Below are positions 16,939-25,187 of a DNA stretch of 64,000 nucleotides, piece after piece. The stretch is taken from NCBI GenBank assembly GCA_964515195.1, contig CAZETK010000006.1, forward strand, positions 13,238 through 77,237, given 5' to 3'. Position 1 is the stretch's first letter; every line of letters begins with the position of its first letter. This DNA comes from Ga0074139 sp964515195. GTDB taxonomy: Bacteria > Bdellovibrionota > Bdellovibrionia > Bdellovibrionales > Bdellovibrionaceae. The translations under genes and the position numbers were made by a program. The notes below the pieces were generated by a model, which saw nothing but the letters and a program-made list of their open reading frames with translations, was not told where the DNA came from and did no database searches.

Positions 16939-17454
16939 TTAAGCTGCTTTTTGTGAATGTTTTTGAAGGGCCGCCATGTCCTGGATATTCAGCAAGGCCT
17001 CGATGTCCAAAATCAAAGTCAGCTTGTTATCTTTTCGGGCAACACCAATGATGTAATTTTCTGTCGATGAAGACTCGAGTGTCGGTGCCGGACCTAGCTC
17101 TTCATCTGTTAATGCAAGAACGCTGTTGATGGAGTCCACGATCATGCCTAAAAATAAGTTGCCCAAATTCAGAATGATAATGGATTTTTCGTTACTTCCT
17201 TCAGTAGCCTTATCGATCTTGGGAAGCCGTAGCTTTTTGCGAAGATCGATCACAGAGATCACCTGCCCACGTAAATTAATAATGCCTTCAAAATATTCCG
17301 GTGTTTGTGGAACGGGTGTTGGCTCGGTTACGCCAATAAATTCCTTTGCTTGCAGCAAGGGAATCGCGTACTGCTCCGATCCTAGGGAAAATGCAATATA
17401 GCGTCGATCGTTCTCACTTTTTGTGGTGATCGACCCAGATGTGTTATCACTCAT
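16939..17454 (-). CDS. cheW: Chemotaxis coupling protein CheW
   Basis: Scaffold linking receptors to CheA. It is 171 residues, single CheW domain: YIAFSLGSEQYAIPLLQAKEFIG, PVPQTPEYFEGIINLRGQVISVIDLRKKLRL (the NLRG signature), then LGMIVDSINSVLALTDEELGPAP. The N-terminal 18 residues are a polar extension. The ATG overlaps the cheA stop as ATGA (17451-17454), so translation is coupled and stoichiometry is probably fixed. The mcp gene follows after 22 bp. Confidence 0.96.
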   Translation of the reverse strand: MSDNTSGSITTKSENDRRYIAFSLGSEQYAIPLLQAKEFIGVTEPTPVPQTPEYFEGIINLRGQVISVIDLRKKLRLPKIDKATEGSNEKSIIILNLGNLFLGMIVDSINSVLALTDEELGPAPTLESSSTENYIIGVARKDNKLTLILDIEALLNIQDMAALQKHSQKAA

Positions 17455-19154
17455 GCGGCCTCCATACTTTTTTTCTTTTTACTTCTTATTTTTTTAGTCA
17501 TTTCGTGAAGATCTAAAATCAGGGACGGTTTGCCATCACCTAGGATGGCGGAACCCATAAACCCAACTCGACCGTTAAGTTCATTTCCCAGAGGTTTAAT
17601 GACGATTTGTTGTTGGGCAATGACTTCATCGACAAATACAGCAAAAGATCCATTGCTGGTATCGCGAACGATTAATGCGGTAGTCTCGGATACTTTATGC
17701 TCTTGGTGTTGTTGGATTTCCAATAGACGATTGAGTCGAAATGCAGGTAGGGTTTCGCTTCTTAAAGTCAGAATTTCTTCTCGGTCATAAATATAGTTTA
17801 TGTCAGATATTTGGGGCCTAAAGAACTCGCTCACTTGTGCAAGTGGAATGATAAATCGCTCTGTTCCCAGGCGAATGACGATACCATCCACGATGGCAAG
17901 GGTTAACGGGAGCATGACTCGAAAACAGGCTCCAGCCCCCAGAGTAGTTTCAATTTCAATTTGACCTTGTAGTTGGGTGATATTTGTCTTAACGACGTCC
18001 ATACCAACCCCACGCCCTGATACGTCTGTGACCTCTGCCTTTGTGGAAAACCCTGGTGCGAATATCAATTGATGAGCTTGGTCCGGAGTGAGTTGGGCAT
18101 TTTCGGCTATTAAGCCTTTGCCTTTTGCTATCCGTATGAGTTTATCAGCGTCTAAACCCTGACCATCATCTCGGATCTCAATCACGACCTGCCCAGCCCG
18201 ATGATAGGCCGATAGAAAAATATGACCAATTGAAGATTTTCCAGCGGCTATCCTAGCCTCAGTGCTTTCTAGGCCATGGTCTATGGCGTTCCTTATTAGA
18301 TGGACCAATGGGTCGGCAATTTGTTCAAGAACGGTTTTATCGACTTCGGTTTCTTCTCCTGATAAATGGAGTTCCACGTCTTTGCCCAGGGCTTTCGAGG
18401 TGTCTCGCACTATTCTTTGCATCTTTTGAAAGGTTTGCTTAATGGGAAGCATTCGAAGACCCATGGTCAGGTCACGGGTGCCTTGAATGATTTTTTTCAT
18501 GGCGGCCAAAGTAGCCCTCATCAGTGGAGGAATGCTTACGCCTGGAGCAAGACTTTGTTGCTGTAGAACACTTTGGTAAATAACAAGCTCGCCAGCATTG
18601 TTAATCAGTTCGTTGATTCTGAGGAGGCTAACGCGAATGTTTTCATCTTTTACTTCAGACGTCGACGGACTGGAACTTCGCGGAATTAGACCGAGAGTGT
18701 GAGCCTCAAGAGGAAGGTCTGTACCAACGCTTTCGGTAGGCACCCCCTCCATAGAAACTTCACTGACCGATCTATGATCGAGCGCCGCTGCCAGCTCATT
18801 ATAGAGTTGGGGGTTTTTATAAGACGCCCTTAAGTCGTTTTGTAAAAGGTCAATTGTTTCAAGCAGATAATCGTTGCTTCGTAAAAGCAAGTCAACGATT
18901 GCGCCCGAAACCGCAATCCGACCCTCTTTAAGCTCAACTAACAGTGACTCAAGCTTATGAGTGAAGTCAGTTAGGTCGTTGAAGCCGACAGCACCTGATG
19001 AGCCCTTTAAGTTGTGAGCACACCGAAATATTTTATGAAGATTTTCAAGATCGTCGGGTCGCTTCTCAAGGCTTAGAAAGCATTGCTCGATACTAGAAAG
19101 AAGCTCTTTTGCTTCCTCTAAAAAGCATTTTTTGAATTCATCAAAATCATCCAC
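17451..19154 (-). CDS. cheA: Chemotaxis histidine kinase CheA, without a recognisable P2 domain
   Basis: Autophosphorylates and passes phosphate to CheY and CheB. It is 567 residues, shorter than the 650-700 of enteric CheA. Domains: Hpt/P1 at about 1-105 with phospho-His47 in CAHNLKGSSGAVGF; a 60-residue linker; P3 dimerisation (RVSLLRINELINNAGELVIYQ); P4 ATPase with N-box HLIRNAIDHGLE, G1 IEIRDDGQGLD and G2 GRGVGMDVVKTNI; P5 CheW-like domain (LAIVDGIVIRLGTERFIIPLAQVSEF). No CheY-binding P2 domain can be seen between P1 and P3. First gene of the operon; its upstream region is shared with the divergent Fnr-like gene. No cheY or cheZ is in the window. Confidence 0.95.
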   Translation of the reverse strand: MDDFDEFKKCFLEEAKELLSSIEQCFLSLEKRPDDLENLHKIFRCAHNLKGSSGAVGFNDLTDFTHKLESLLVELKEGRIAVSGAIVDLLLRSNDYLLETIDLLQNDLRASYKNPQLYNELAAALDHRSVSEVSMEGVPTESVGTDLPLEAHTLGLIPRSSSPSTSEVKDENIRVSLLRINELINNAGELVIYQSVLQQQSLAPGVSIPPLMRATLAAMKKIIQGTRDLTMGLRMLPIKQTFQKMQRIVRDTSKALGKDVELHLSGEETEVDKTVLEQIADPLVHLIRNAIDHGLESTEARIAAGKSSIGHIFLSAYHRAGQVVIEIRDDGQGLDADKLIRIAKGKGLIAENAQLTPDQAHQLIFAPGFSTKAEVTDVSGRGVGMDVVKTNITQLQGQIEIETTLGAGACFRVMLPLTLAIVDGIVIRLGTERFIIPLAQVSEFFRPQISDINYIYDREEILTLRSETLPAFRLNRLLEIQQHQEHKVSETTALIVRDTSNGSFAVFVDEVIAQQQIVIKPLGNELNGRVGFMGSAILGDGKPSLILDLHEMTKKIRSKKKKSMEAA

Positions 19155-19232
19155 TTGAGAATTAATCCTTTAAAAATATGTGAATAATCTTTCGGGTGCC
19201 TGACTAAAAAATTAAGTCCGTAAATTCAGAGT

Positions 19233-19246
19233 TTGATTTAAGTCAT
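19233..19246 (+). promoter_or_regulatory. Possible Fnr/Crp-type operator in the cheA/regulator divergent region
   Basis: TTGAT-TTAA-GTCAT resembles the Fnr box TTGAT-N4-ATCAA (8 of 10 specified positions). It lies in the 184-bp space between cheA and the divergently transcribed Fnr/Crp-type gene, whose recognition helix has the E-x-x-S-R pattern expected to read TTGA half-sites. Autoregulation or control of the che operon would be natural. A single imperfect site is weak evidence. Confidence 0.4.
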
Positions 19247-19338
19247 AATTTTTTTAAGAACTGGTCTTCCCGAGACTCTACTGAATATGAGAATTTATGC
19301 AGATCGCTGTTGTTATTTATCCGGAGGTTGGTGCATAG

Positions 19339-20052
19339 ATGGGGTTAAGGCTGCTTAAGAACGAACACTTCAAGATAGAATATCCATTTTCAAAATATTC
19401 CTATTTTTCGGGCGCCAGTAAAGAAGACCGCGCTGCCCTTAAACGGATCAGAACGATCCATCATTTTAAGGCCGGCCAGTCCGTTACTTTTAACATTAAT
19501 AATTGTGATGGGTTCTTCTACCTCCATGAAGGTTTCACCAAAGTAACCTATTGCCGGGACAATTTGAGAGAGGTTATTCGTATCGCAGGTCCTAATGACA
19601 TTGCCGGATTTGCAAGATGGCATAGTCGATCCGGACATTATGGGCTGACAACCTTGTCTGAAGTTACAGCTTCGTTCTTTAAGAAAGAAGACTTTCTAGC
19701 AATCCAAAATGCTAGTGATACGCTAACCAGTGAAGTCATTTTATGGTTAATGCGTGTCTTGATTTCCCAAGAGGAGCGTTTGTTTTCTCTTAAACATAGC
19801 ACAGCCAAGACTCGGATCGCAGGAACTTTAAATGAGTTGCATCATCGATTTGGAAAATGTATCGGCGGCAATAATTGTATCATCGCGGCTCCCATTGACC
19901 GCAAGACTCTGGCGGATCTCTGTGGGGTCGCCATTGAAGTGCTCTCAAGAACCCTGAGCGAATTTGAAAAAGCGGAAATTATTAAACGCGAGGGTCGAAT
20001 TATCATAATTGAAAACTCAACGGCCCTGGAACAATTGGCCTACGGCAAATAG
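19339..20052 (+). CDS. Crp/Fnr-family transcription regulator
   Basis: 237 residues. The N-terminal part (about 40-140) has the cyclic-nucleotide-binding beta-roll layout (HHFKAGQSVTFNINNCDGFFYLHEGFTKVTY), but the phosphate-binding cassette (usually GE...RSA) is not recognisable, so cAMP is an unlikely ligand. A long dimerisation helix follows (LTSEVILWLMRVLISQEERLF), then a Crp-type winged helix (about 190-225): DRKTLADLCGVAIEVLSRTLSEFEKAEIIKREG, with Glu-x-x-Ser-Arg in the recognition helix. There is no N-terminal cysteine cluster of the Fnr iron-sulphur type. GGAGG lies upstream of ATG 19339. Divergent from cheA; target and signal unknown. Confidence 0.86.
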   Translation: MGLRLLKNEHFKIEYPFSKYSYFSGASKEDRAALKRIRTIHHFKAGQSVTFNINNCDGFFYLHEGFTKVTYCRDNLREVIRIAGPNDIAGFARWHSRSGHYGLTTLSEVTASFFKKEDFLAIQNASDTLTSEVILWLMRVLISQEERLFSLKHSTAKTRIAGTLNELHHRFGKCIGGNNCIIAAPIDRKTLADLCGVAIEVLSRTLSEFEKAEIIKREGRIIIIENSTALEQLAYGK

Positions 20053-20114
20053 GAATGTGATAAAACGTCAAAATATCACCGGCTCCTTTAATTCGCTAAT
20101 CCCAGTGTGAAAGT

Positions 20115-21224
20115 CTAAGTAATTGTGGGGAGCTGCTTTTCTGTTTTAGCGCCCAATTCTTTTAGGTCTTCGACCTGATTCATAAGATTACCACGACCCT
20201 CATGCATTTTTTTGATCACCTCGGAATAGGCCTTTTGAGAAGAATCCAGACGATCACCTAGAATTTTGAGATCATTCAAAAGGGAGGCGAATTTTTCGTA
20301 AAGAAGGCCTCCCCGGCGGGCAATTTCGTAGGCATTTTTCTGCTGTTTTTCTTGTTTCCAAAGGGCCGCCACAGTTCGCAATGTGGTCAGAAGAGTCGTG
20401 GGGCTGACAATGGCAATATTTTTTTCCCATGCATTTTGGAAGATTTCAGGTTTCTCCTTAAAGGCTAAAGCAAAGGCTGGCTCGAGAGGCATGAACAATA
20501 AAACAAAGTCAGGAGTTAGAAGTCCATCCGCTAAATGATAACTTTTGCTGGAGAGCCCATTCAGATGATTTTCTAAGGATTGAATGTGCATCTTGGCGAA
20601 TCGGGTTCTCTCTTCTTCACAATCGCCGTTGCAGTAGGCCTCGTAAGCTTTTAGGCTTACCTTTGAGTCGACAACCAGATGACGGCCTCCTGGAATGCGG
20701 ACAATGATATCCGGTAATAGGCGTCCACCTTCTTCAGATTTCAACCCGGCTCCAGTGCCTTGCGAGATAAATTCTTCACCTTCTCGAAGCCCCGATCGCT
20801 CTAGTATATTTTCTAAAATCATCTCTCCCCAATTACCCTGAGTTTTGACATCACCTTTTAAAGCTCTCGAAAGATTCTGGGCCTCCTGGGCCATAACATT
20901 ATTGAGCTCAAGAAGCTTATTCAATTCACCTTTCAAAACGCCTCTTTCGCTTCGTTCAACGGAGTAGGCTTGTTCCACCTTTTGTTCGAAGTCTTTAAGT
21001 CGTTCCTTCAGCGGATCAATCAGAGAGGTGAGACTTTTTGAACTGAGATCCTCAAAGCGCCTGGTTTTCTCATCAAAAATTCTGTGAGCTAAGAGTTCCA
21101 TTTGCTGCTGCAGGACCTCTTGAGCTTTTTCGGTATCTCGGCTGCGAAACCAGAAGGCTAACCCAATGGCCACGGCCCCCATCATAAATCCCACTAAAAA
21201 CAGCACTATTTCGCTTCCTGACAT
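20115..21224 (-). CDS. rmuC: RmuC-family protein
   Basis: RmuC limits recombination at inverted repeats and carries a predicted nuclease-like fold. 369 residues: an N-terminal membrane anchor (about residues 5-27, IVLFLVGFMMGAVAIGLAFW), a coiled-coil region to about 120, then the RmuC core: NWGEMILENILERSGLREGEEF, PDIIVRIPGGRHLVVDSKVSLKAYEAY (the conserved DSK), SLENHLNGLSSKSYH and a region rich in E/K (TVAALWKQEKQQKNAYEIARRGG). Length is shorter than E. coli RmuC (475), mainly in the coiled coil. It is divergent from menA with 46 bp between start codons. Confidence 0.93.
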   Translation of the reverse strand: MSGSEIVLFLVGFMMGAVAIGLAFWFRSRDTEKAQEVLQQQMELLAHRIFDEKTRRFEDLSSKSLTSLIDPLKERLKDFEQKVEQAYSVERSERGVLKGELNKLLELNNVMAQEAQNLSRALKGDVKTQGNWGEMILENILERSGLREGEEFISQGTGAGLKSEEGGRLLPDIIVRIPGGRHLVVDSKVSLKAYEAYCNGDCEEERTRFAKMHIQSLENHLNGLSSKSYHLADGLLTPDFVLLFMPLEPAFALAFKEKPEIFQNAWEKNIAIVSPTTLLTTLRTVAALWKQEKQQKNAYEIARRGGLLYEKFASLLNDLKILGDRLDSSQKAYSEVIKKMHEGRGNLMNQVEDLKELGAKTEKQLPTIT

Positions 21225-21270
21225 GCATCATCCCTTCAAGTTGATCAACTTTAGGTTTTAAATCGATTCC

Positions 21271-22158
21271 ATGGCAATTCGTCAAATCTCATTAATTTTT
21301 CAGGCTTTCCGGCCCAAAACTCTTTCCGCAGCTATCGTACCAGTTGTTGTGGGCTCTGTCGCCTCTTACACGCTGTTCGGTGAGTTCAGCTCCCTTATTT
21401 TTTGGTGTGCCCTCCTGGGAGCTCTGTTTATTCAAATTGGAACGAATCTCATTAATGATGCGGCCGATTATCTGCATGGCGCTGATACGGAAAAGCGGAT
21501 GGGGCCTACGCGGTTAACTCAAGCTCAAACTTATTCACCCAAAGCAGTCATGGTTATGGGGAGTATCGCTTTTTTACTGGCGTTGATTTTTGGAATTCCT
21601 CTTGTTCAGGCGGGGGGGTGGCCGCTCGTCATCATTGGGCTGGTTTCTATTTTAATGGGCTATGCCTATACGACAGGCCCGTTTCCTCTGGCTTACGTGG
21701 GATTAGGCGATTTGTTTGTGATCCTATTTTTTGGCGTTATAGCTGTGTCGACCACCATGTATTTGCATTCGGGTATTTGGTCACCTGAAGGCTTTGTGCT
21801 GGGGTTACAGGTGGGGCTGCTTTCTACGACTTTGATTGCCATCAATAATCTGCGCGATCGAGAGCGGGATGCCCAGGCGGGGAAACGAACAATGGCCGTG
21901 CGGTTGGGAAAAGGGGGCGCACGATGGGAGATTGCCTTGGCTATGTATCTTCCGTATTTCCTTTGCACGTACTGGTTGATTCCTCACTACAGCCATGCCG
22001 CCGTACTGCCCTTCTTCGCGCTTTTTATTGCTGTTCCCCTAGTGAATAAGATTTTCATCACGGAGCCCAGCGCTGAATACAATCGATTTTTAGGCTTGGC
22101 TTCACTTCATACTCTGGTGTTTTGTGGGCTCTTAATGGTGGGGTTATTGGTCGCATGA
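21271..22158 (+). CDS. menA: 1,4-dihydroxy-2-naphthoate polyprenyltransferase MenA
   Basis: Attaches the polyprenyl tail to dihydroxynaphthoate, making demethylmenaquinone, in the inner membrane. It is 295 residues, polytopic UbiA fold. The two Asp-rich prenyl-diphosphate/Mg motifs are intact: NLINDAADYLHGAD (about residues 60-75) and NNLRDRERDAQAGKRTMAVRLG (about 192-213). The start MAIRQISLIFQAFRPKTLSAAIVPVVVGS is typical. The gene heads a tightly overlapped operon; its TGA overlaps the menC ATG. Confidence 0.94.
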   Translation: MAIRQISLIFQAFRPKTLSAAIVPVVVGSVASYTLFGEFSSLIFWCALLGALFIQIGTNLINDAADYLHGADTEKRMGPTRLTQAQTYSPKAVMVMGSIAFLLALIFGIPLVQAGGWPLVIIGLVSILMGYAYTTGPFPLAYVGLGDLFVILFFGVIAVSTTMYLHSGIWSPEGFVLGLQVGLLSTTLIAINNLRDRERDAQAGKRTMAVRLGKGGARWEIALAMYLPYFLCTYWLIPHYSHAAVLPFFALFIAVPLVNKIFITEPSAEYNRFLGLASLHTLVFCGLLMVGLLVA

Positions 22159-23147
22159 AGTTTTACTACTCACTTTATGACCTTCAGCCGAAAAAATTTA
22201 AAGAAAAAGAGCCAACACCTTCGGCTCGTAAAGGCGCGATTATTAAAGTTGAGTGGGATAGTGATCGGGTAGGTTATGCTGACCTCCACCCTTGGCCTGA
22301 GTTCGGAGACGAAGAGTTAGAATTTCATCTGGCCGAACTGCGGCAGATGAGAATAACCGCTCTAGTAGAGCAAGCCATTTGGCTCGCATCCATTGATGCA
22401 ACCGGAAGACGTGAGCGTCAAAATACCTACGACAATCATGTTTTGCTTAAAAATAACGCCATCATCACCCGTATTGACCCTCATACCGTAGAGCTTCTGG
22501 ATCCTTTTGTTAAAGCCGGTTTTTCTCGAGTGAAAATTAAAGTGGGGAAAAGTTTGGATGAGGAGCTGGAGTTTCTTAATCGCGCTTCGTTAACTCATAA
22601 TATTAAAATCCGGTTGGATTTTAATAGTCGCCTGACCTTCAGCGGCTTCGAGAGATTTGTTGAGGATTTATCACCTGCGGCCAAACGACAGATTGAGTAT
22701 GTCGAAGACCCCTTTCCCTATGAAGCTGAGTCCTGGAAAAAAGCGAATGAACTTCTTCCTTTGGCTATTGATTGGGAGTTAAAGCGAATTTCCCTTCGTG
22801 AGGAAAAACCCGTGCAAGCCGAGGTTATGGTGATTAAACCGACCCATGAAGATGTTAACGCGCGTTTGGAGCAAGCCTTAAAGTGGAATAAAAAAATGAC
22901 GATCACAAGTCATATGGGCCACCCCCTAGGCGTCATGCAGTGCGCACAAGTTGCCCAAAACCTTTATAAAAAATATTCGAATTATATGTTGGATCCAGGG
23001 TGTTTAACCTTTGATCTCTTCGAGCCGACAGAGTTTAATTCTTTATTAAACATTCAAGGGCCCTATATTAAAAAAGTCGGTGGATGGGGCATTGGCTTTG
23101 ATTTTATTTTAAAGAGTCAAAAGTGGAATCAACTACGAACGCGGTAA
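22155..23147 (+). CDS. menC: o-Succinylbenzoate synthase MenC
   Basis: Enolase-superfamily enzyme that dehydrates SHCHC to o-succinylbenzoate. It is 330 residues from ATG 22155, which overlaps the menA stop (ATGA); a longer frame begins at 22122 inside menA. Catalytic residues of the OSBS family are visible: Lys-x-Lys in RVKIKVGKS, Asp in IRLDFNSR, Glu in IEYVEDPF, Asp in LAIDWEL and the second Lys in VMVIKPTHED. The C-terminal ITSHMGHPLGVMQCA segment agrees. It overlaps menE by 25 bp. Confidence 0.92.
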   Translation: MKFYYSLYDLQPKKFKEKEPTPSARKGAIIKVEWDSDRVGYADLHPWPEFGDEELEFHLAELRQMRITALVEQAIWLASIDATGRRERQNTYDNHVLLKNNAIITRIDPHTVELLDPFVKAGFSRVKIKVGKSLDEELEFLNRASLTHNIKIRLDFNSRLTFSGFERFVEDLSPAAKRQIEYVEDPFPYEAESWKKANELLPLAIDWELKRISLREEKPVQAEVMVIKPTHEDVNARLEQALKWNKKMTITSHMGHPLGVMQCAQVAQNLYKKYSNYMLDPGCLTFDLFEPTEFNSLLNIQGPYIKKVGGWGIGFDFILKSQKWNQLRTR

Positions 23148-24340
23148 ATTCAAAATCCCCAATTGATTGGGATTCAGATGAAAGTCTGCTGTTTTTAAAT
23201 CCTCGTATGAGCGAGGAGCTGCAGTCACATTATCATCGTGTTTTTACAGAAACTGTTTATCGACATAAGCTCGAAGGTCATTTGGGCTTTTTGACCTCTG
23301 GCACGACTGTCACGAATTCTCGCTCTTATAAAATGGTGTTTCTGTCTAAAAAGGCTTTCTTGGCGGCAGCTCAAGGGTTCAATAACCATGTGTTTACTTT
23401 GGCCAATGATATTTGGCTTCAGTGTCTTCCGCGTTTTCATGTGGGTGGCATTGCTATTGAGGCCCGGGCCCACCTTCGTCAGTTTCAAGTCGAGAAAATG
23501 CTGTCAGCATGGGACCCCCATAACTTCCACTCACTTCTTGAGATGACAAAGGCGACATGGACATCCTTGGTCCCCACTCAGGTTTATGATCTTGTCAAAG
23601 CTGGCTTGCGTGGACCGTCACGGCTTCGCGTTCTTATAGGTGGCGGACGGCTAAGCCCGATTTTGCATAAGCAAGCTCAAGCATTGGGCTGGAACATGAT
23701 TTCCAGTTACGGCATGACAGAATTCTGCTCGACGGTGGCCACGATTGAACATGAGCATTTAAAAGCTCTTCCACATGTGAGTCTTGACATCATTGGCGGG
23801 CAACTTGCGATAAAAAGCGAAAGTCTTTTTACAGCCTATGCCCAGGTCGTAAAAGGACACATTGAGTTGACACATCCTTTGTTATCCAACGGATATTTTA
23901 TCACAGAAGACTCAGCTTCCATGATGAAGCAGGGACCGATGATATTAGGTCGATCCAATGACGTGGTAAAAATTTCGGGTGAGTTGGTCTCGCTAGCTGG
24001 TTTGCGAGATGAATGGTTTGCTATAAATGGATTGGAGCTAGCCCAGTTTTTTCACATAATGGCCATGCCTGATGAAAGAACTGAAAATCGCATTATTATG
24101 ATCATTCAGAAGGATGACAGGGTGCGGGACCACAGTGTCATCACAGGATTTCAACCGATAGAAGATATTATTAAGCAATTGATGAGATTTCAAAGTAATG
24201 CGATGCCTTTTGAGCGGATCAAAAATATCTTTTCTATTGATGAAATTCCCCGTACTGAATTAGGAAAGGTACAAGAGAGAAAAATACTTCAATTGATAGA
24301 AGAAGGTGCCATTCATGAAGTCCGATTCGATCAAAAATGA
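23123..24340 (+). CDS. menE: o-Succinylbenzoate-CoA ligase-like protein MenE, atypical P-loop
   Basis: ANL-superfamily enzyme expected to form o-succinylbenzoyl-CoA. It is 405 residues, short for the family (450-490). Seen: FLTSGTT but followed by VTNSRSYK instead of the usual TGxPK; ISSYGMTEFCSTV (the A5 motif); ILGRSNDVVKISGELVS (A8 region); and a C-terminal RTELGKVQ with the catalytic-lysine position. The first substrate-binding part of the N-terminal domain is abbreviated. Operon context (between menC and a ferredoxin) makes MenE the best reading. menB, menD, menF and menH are not in the window. Confidence 0.85.
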   Translation: MESTTNAVNSKSPIDWDSDESLLFLNPRMSEELQSHYHRVFTETVYRHKLEGHLGFLTSGTTVTNSRSYKMVFLSKKAFLAAAQGFNNHVFTLANDIWLQCLPRFHVGGIAIEARAHLRQFQVEKMLSAWDPHNFHSLLEMTKATWTSLVPTQVYDLVKAGLRGPSRLRVLIGGGRLSPILHKQAQALGWNMISSYGMTEFCSTVATIEHEHLKALPHVSLDIIGGQLAIKSESLFTAYAQVVKGHIELTHPLLSNGYFITEDSASMMKQGPMILGRSNDVVKISGELVSLAGLRDEWFAINGLELAQFFHIMAMPDERTENRIIMIIQKDDRVRDHSVITGFQPIEDIIKQLMRFQSNAMPFERIKNIFSIDEIPRTELGKVQERKILQLIEEGAIHEVRFDQK

Positions 24341-24620
24341 GCGTCCTGTTTGGAAAGATGCCGGTGTCTGGATCTGCACAAACTGTTTCAAGGGCACTGG
24401 CACAGCAGAAGACTTGAAATCAGAATTTAAATCCAGATTCAAAGAGATGGGGTGCGGTAAAAATATTCGGGTGATGACTTCCAGCTGTCTGGGGATTTGT
24501 CCACCCAACGCTCAAGCTATGGTCGTGGCCCCTGTGGATCAGCCTCAAAAAGCTTTTATCTTTGATCCGAAGCGCGACAAAGACGCCATTTTCGAAAAGC
24601 TTCAAAAATTTTTACGTTGA
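24315..24620 (+). CDS. Thioredoxin-fold [2Fe-2S] ferredoxin-like protein
   Basis: 101 residues from ATG 24315, eight bases after AGAAGG; a GTG at 24306 would place the start on top of that site. Cysteines are arranged WICTNCFKG...MGCGKN...SSCLGICPPNAQAMV, resembling the thioredoxin-like [2Fe-2S] ferredoxins (the hydrogenase HoxE/NuoE-tail type, where the second pair is C-x3-C). The PPNAQAMVV segment is characteristic. It overlaps menE by 26 bp and is probably co-translated with it. The electron partner is unknown; being coded with menaquinone genes suggests respiratory chemistry, but that is inference. Confidence 0.76.
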   Translation: MKSDSIKNERPVWKDAGVWICTNCFKGTGTAEDLKSEFKSRFKEMGCGKNIRVMTSSCLGICPPNAQAMVVAPVDQPQKAFIFDPKRDKDAIFEKLQKFLR

Positions 24621-24639
24621 TCTGCGCATTTTTAACTTT

Positions 24640-25116
24640 TTAGATTTGCTGTGCTCTGAAGCAAAGGGGAATTCGCTGAGCGACCTCTTCAAAACTCATA
24701 TCAAAAATAGAGATTTTGAATAATAATCGGTCTCGATTGCCATTTTTGACCCAATGAAGTCTTTGAGTGTTTAATAGGCATTGTTTGTAAAAATACTCTC
24801 GACCTTCAATAATAACCGGGGCCGGCTCGTCATCGCCAAGAATGAAATTAAGGGAGCATTGAGTTTCATAATCTTTATGCGGCTTTAATGATTTGTTTTT
24901 TTCGAGTAGATAAATAGAGGTGCTTCCTTCTACATTCAAATCATTTAGAATATTCTGCACACGGGTTGGGTCGAAACGTAAAATTTTCCAATGCTCCACA
25001 GGAGTCTCTATTCGCGGATCGCTATAGGCTTCGGCTTTTGAGGCGTACTGACTATAAGCTTCAATGAACTTTTTCTCATCAAGAGGATAAGAGATAGGAA
25101 TGAGGTGCGTATTCAT
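24640..25116 (-). CDS. Possible 2-oxoglutarate/Fe(II)-type oxygenase
   Basis: 158 residues, not firmly recognised. His80-x-Asp82 in LKPHKDYETQCSLNFIL, a distal His121 in NTQRLHWVKNG and a basic residue seven to nine positions later (Arg128/Arg130) followed by a beta strand (LLFKISIF) reproduce the HxD...H...R layout of 2-oxoglutarate/Fe(II) oxygenases, especially the aspartyl/asparaginyl-hydroxylase-like group. The size is small but enough for a minimal jelly roll. ATG 25116 is chosen; a GTG three codons earlier is possible and neither has a good ribosome site. It is convergent with the men operon. Substrate unknown. Confidence 0.55.
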   Translation of the reverse strand: MNTHLIPISYPLDEKKFIEAYSQYASKAEAYSDPRIETPVEHWKILRFDPTRVQNILNDLNVEGSTSIYLLEKNKSLKPHKDYETQCSLNFILGDDEPAPVIIEGREYFYKQCLLNTQRLHWVKNGNRDRLLFKISIFDMSFEEVAQRIPLCFRAQQI

Positions 25117-25187
25117 TAAAGCCACAATTTATGCTACGTAGATCAAGAAGGAATATCAAATTCTTTCTAAAAGCATTCATTATTTTA

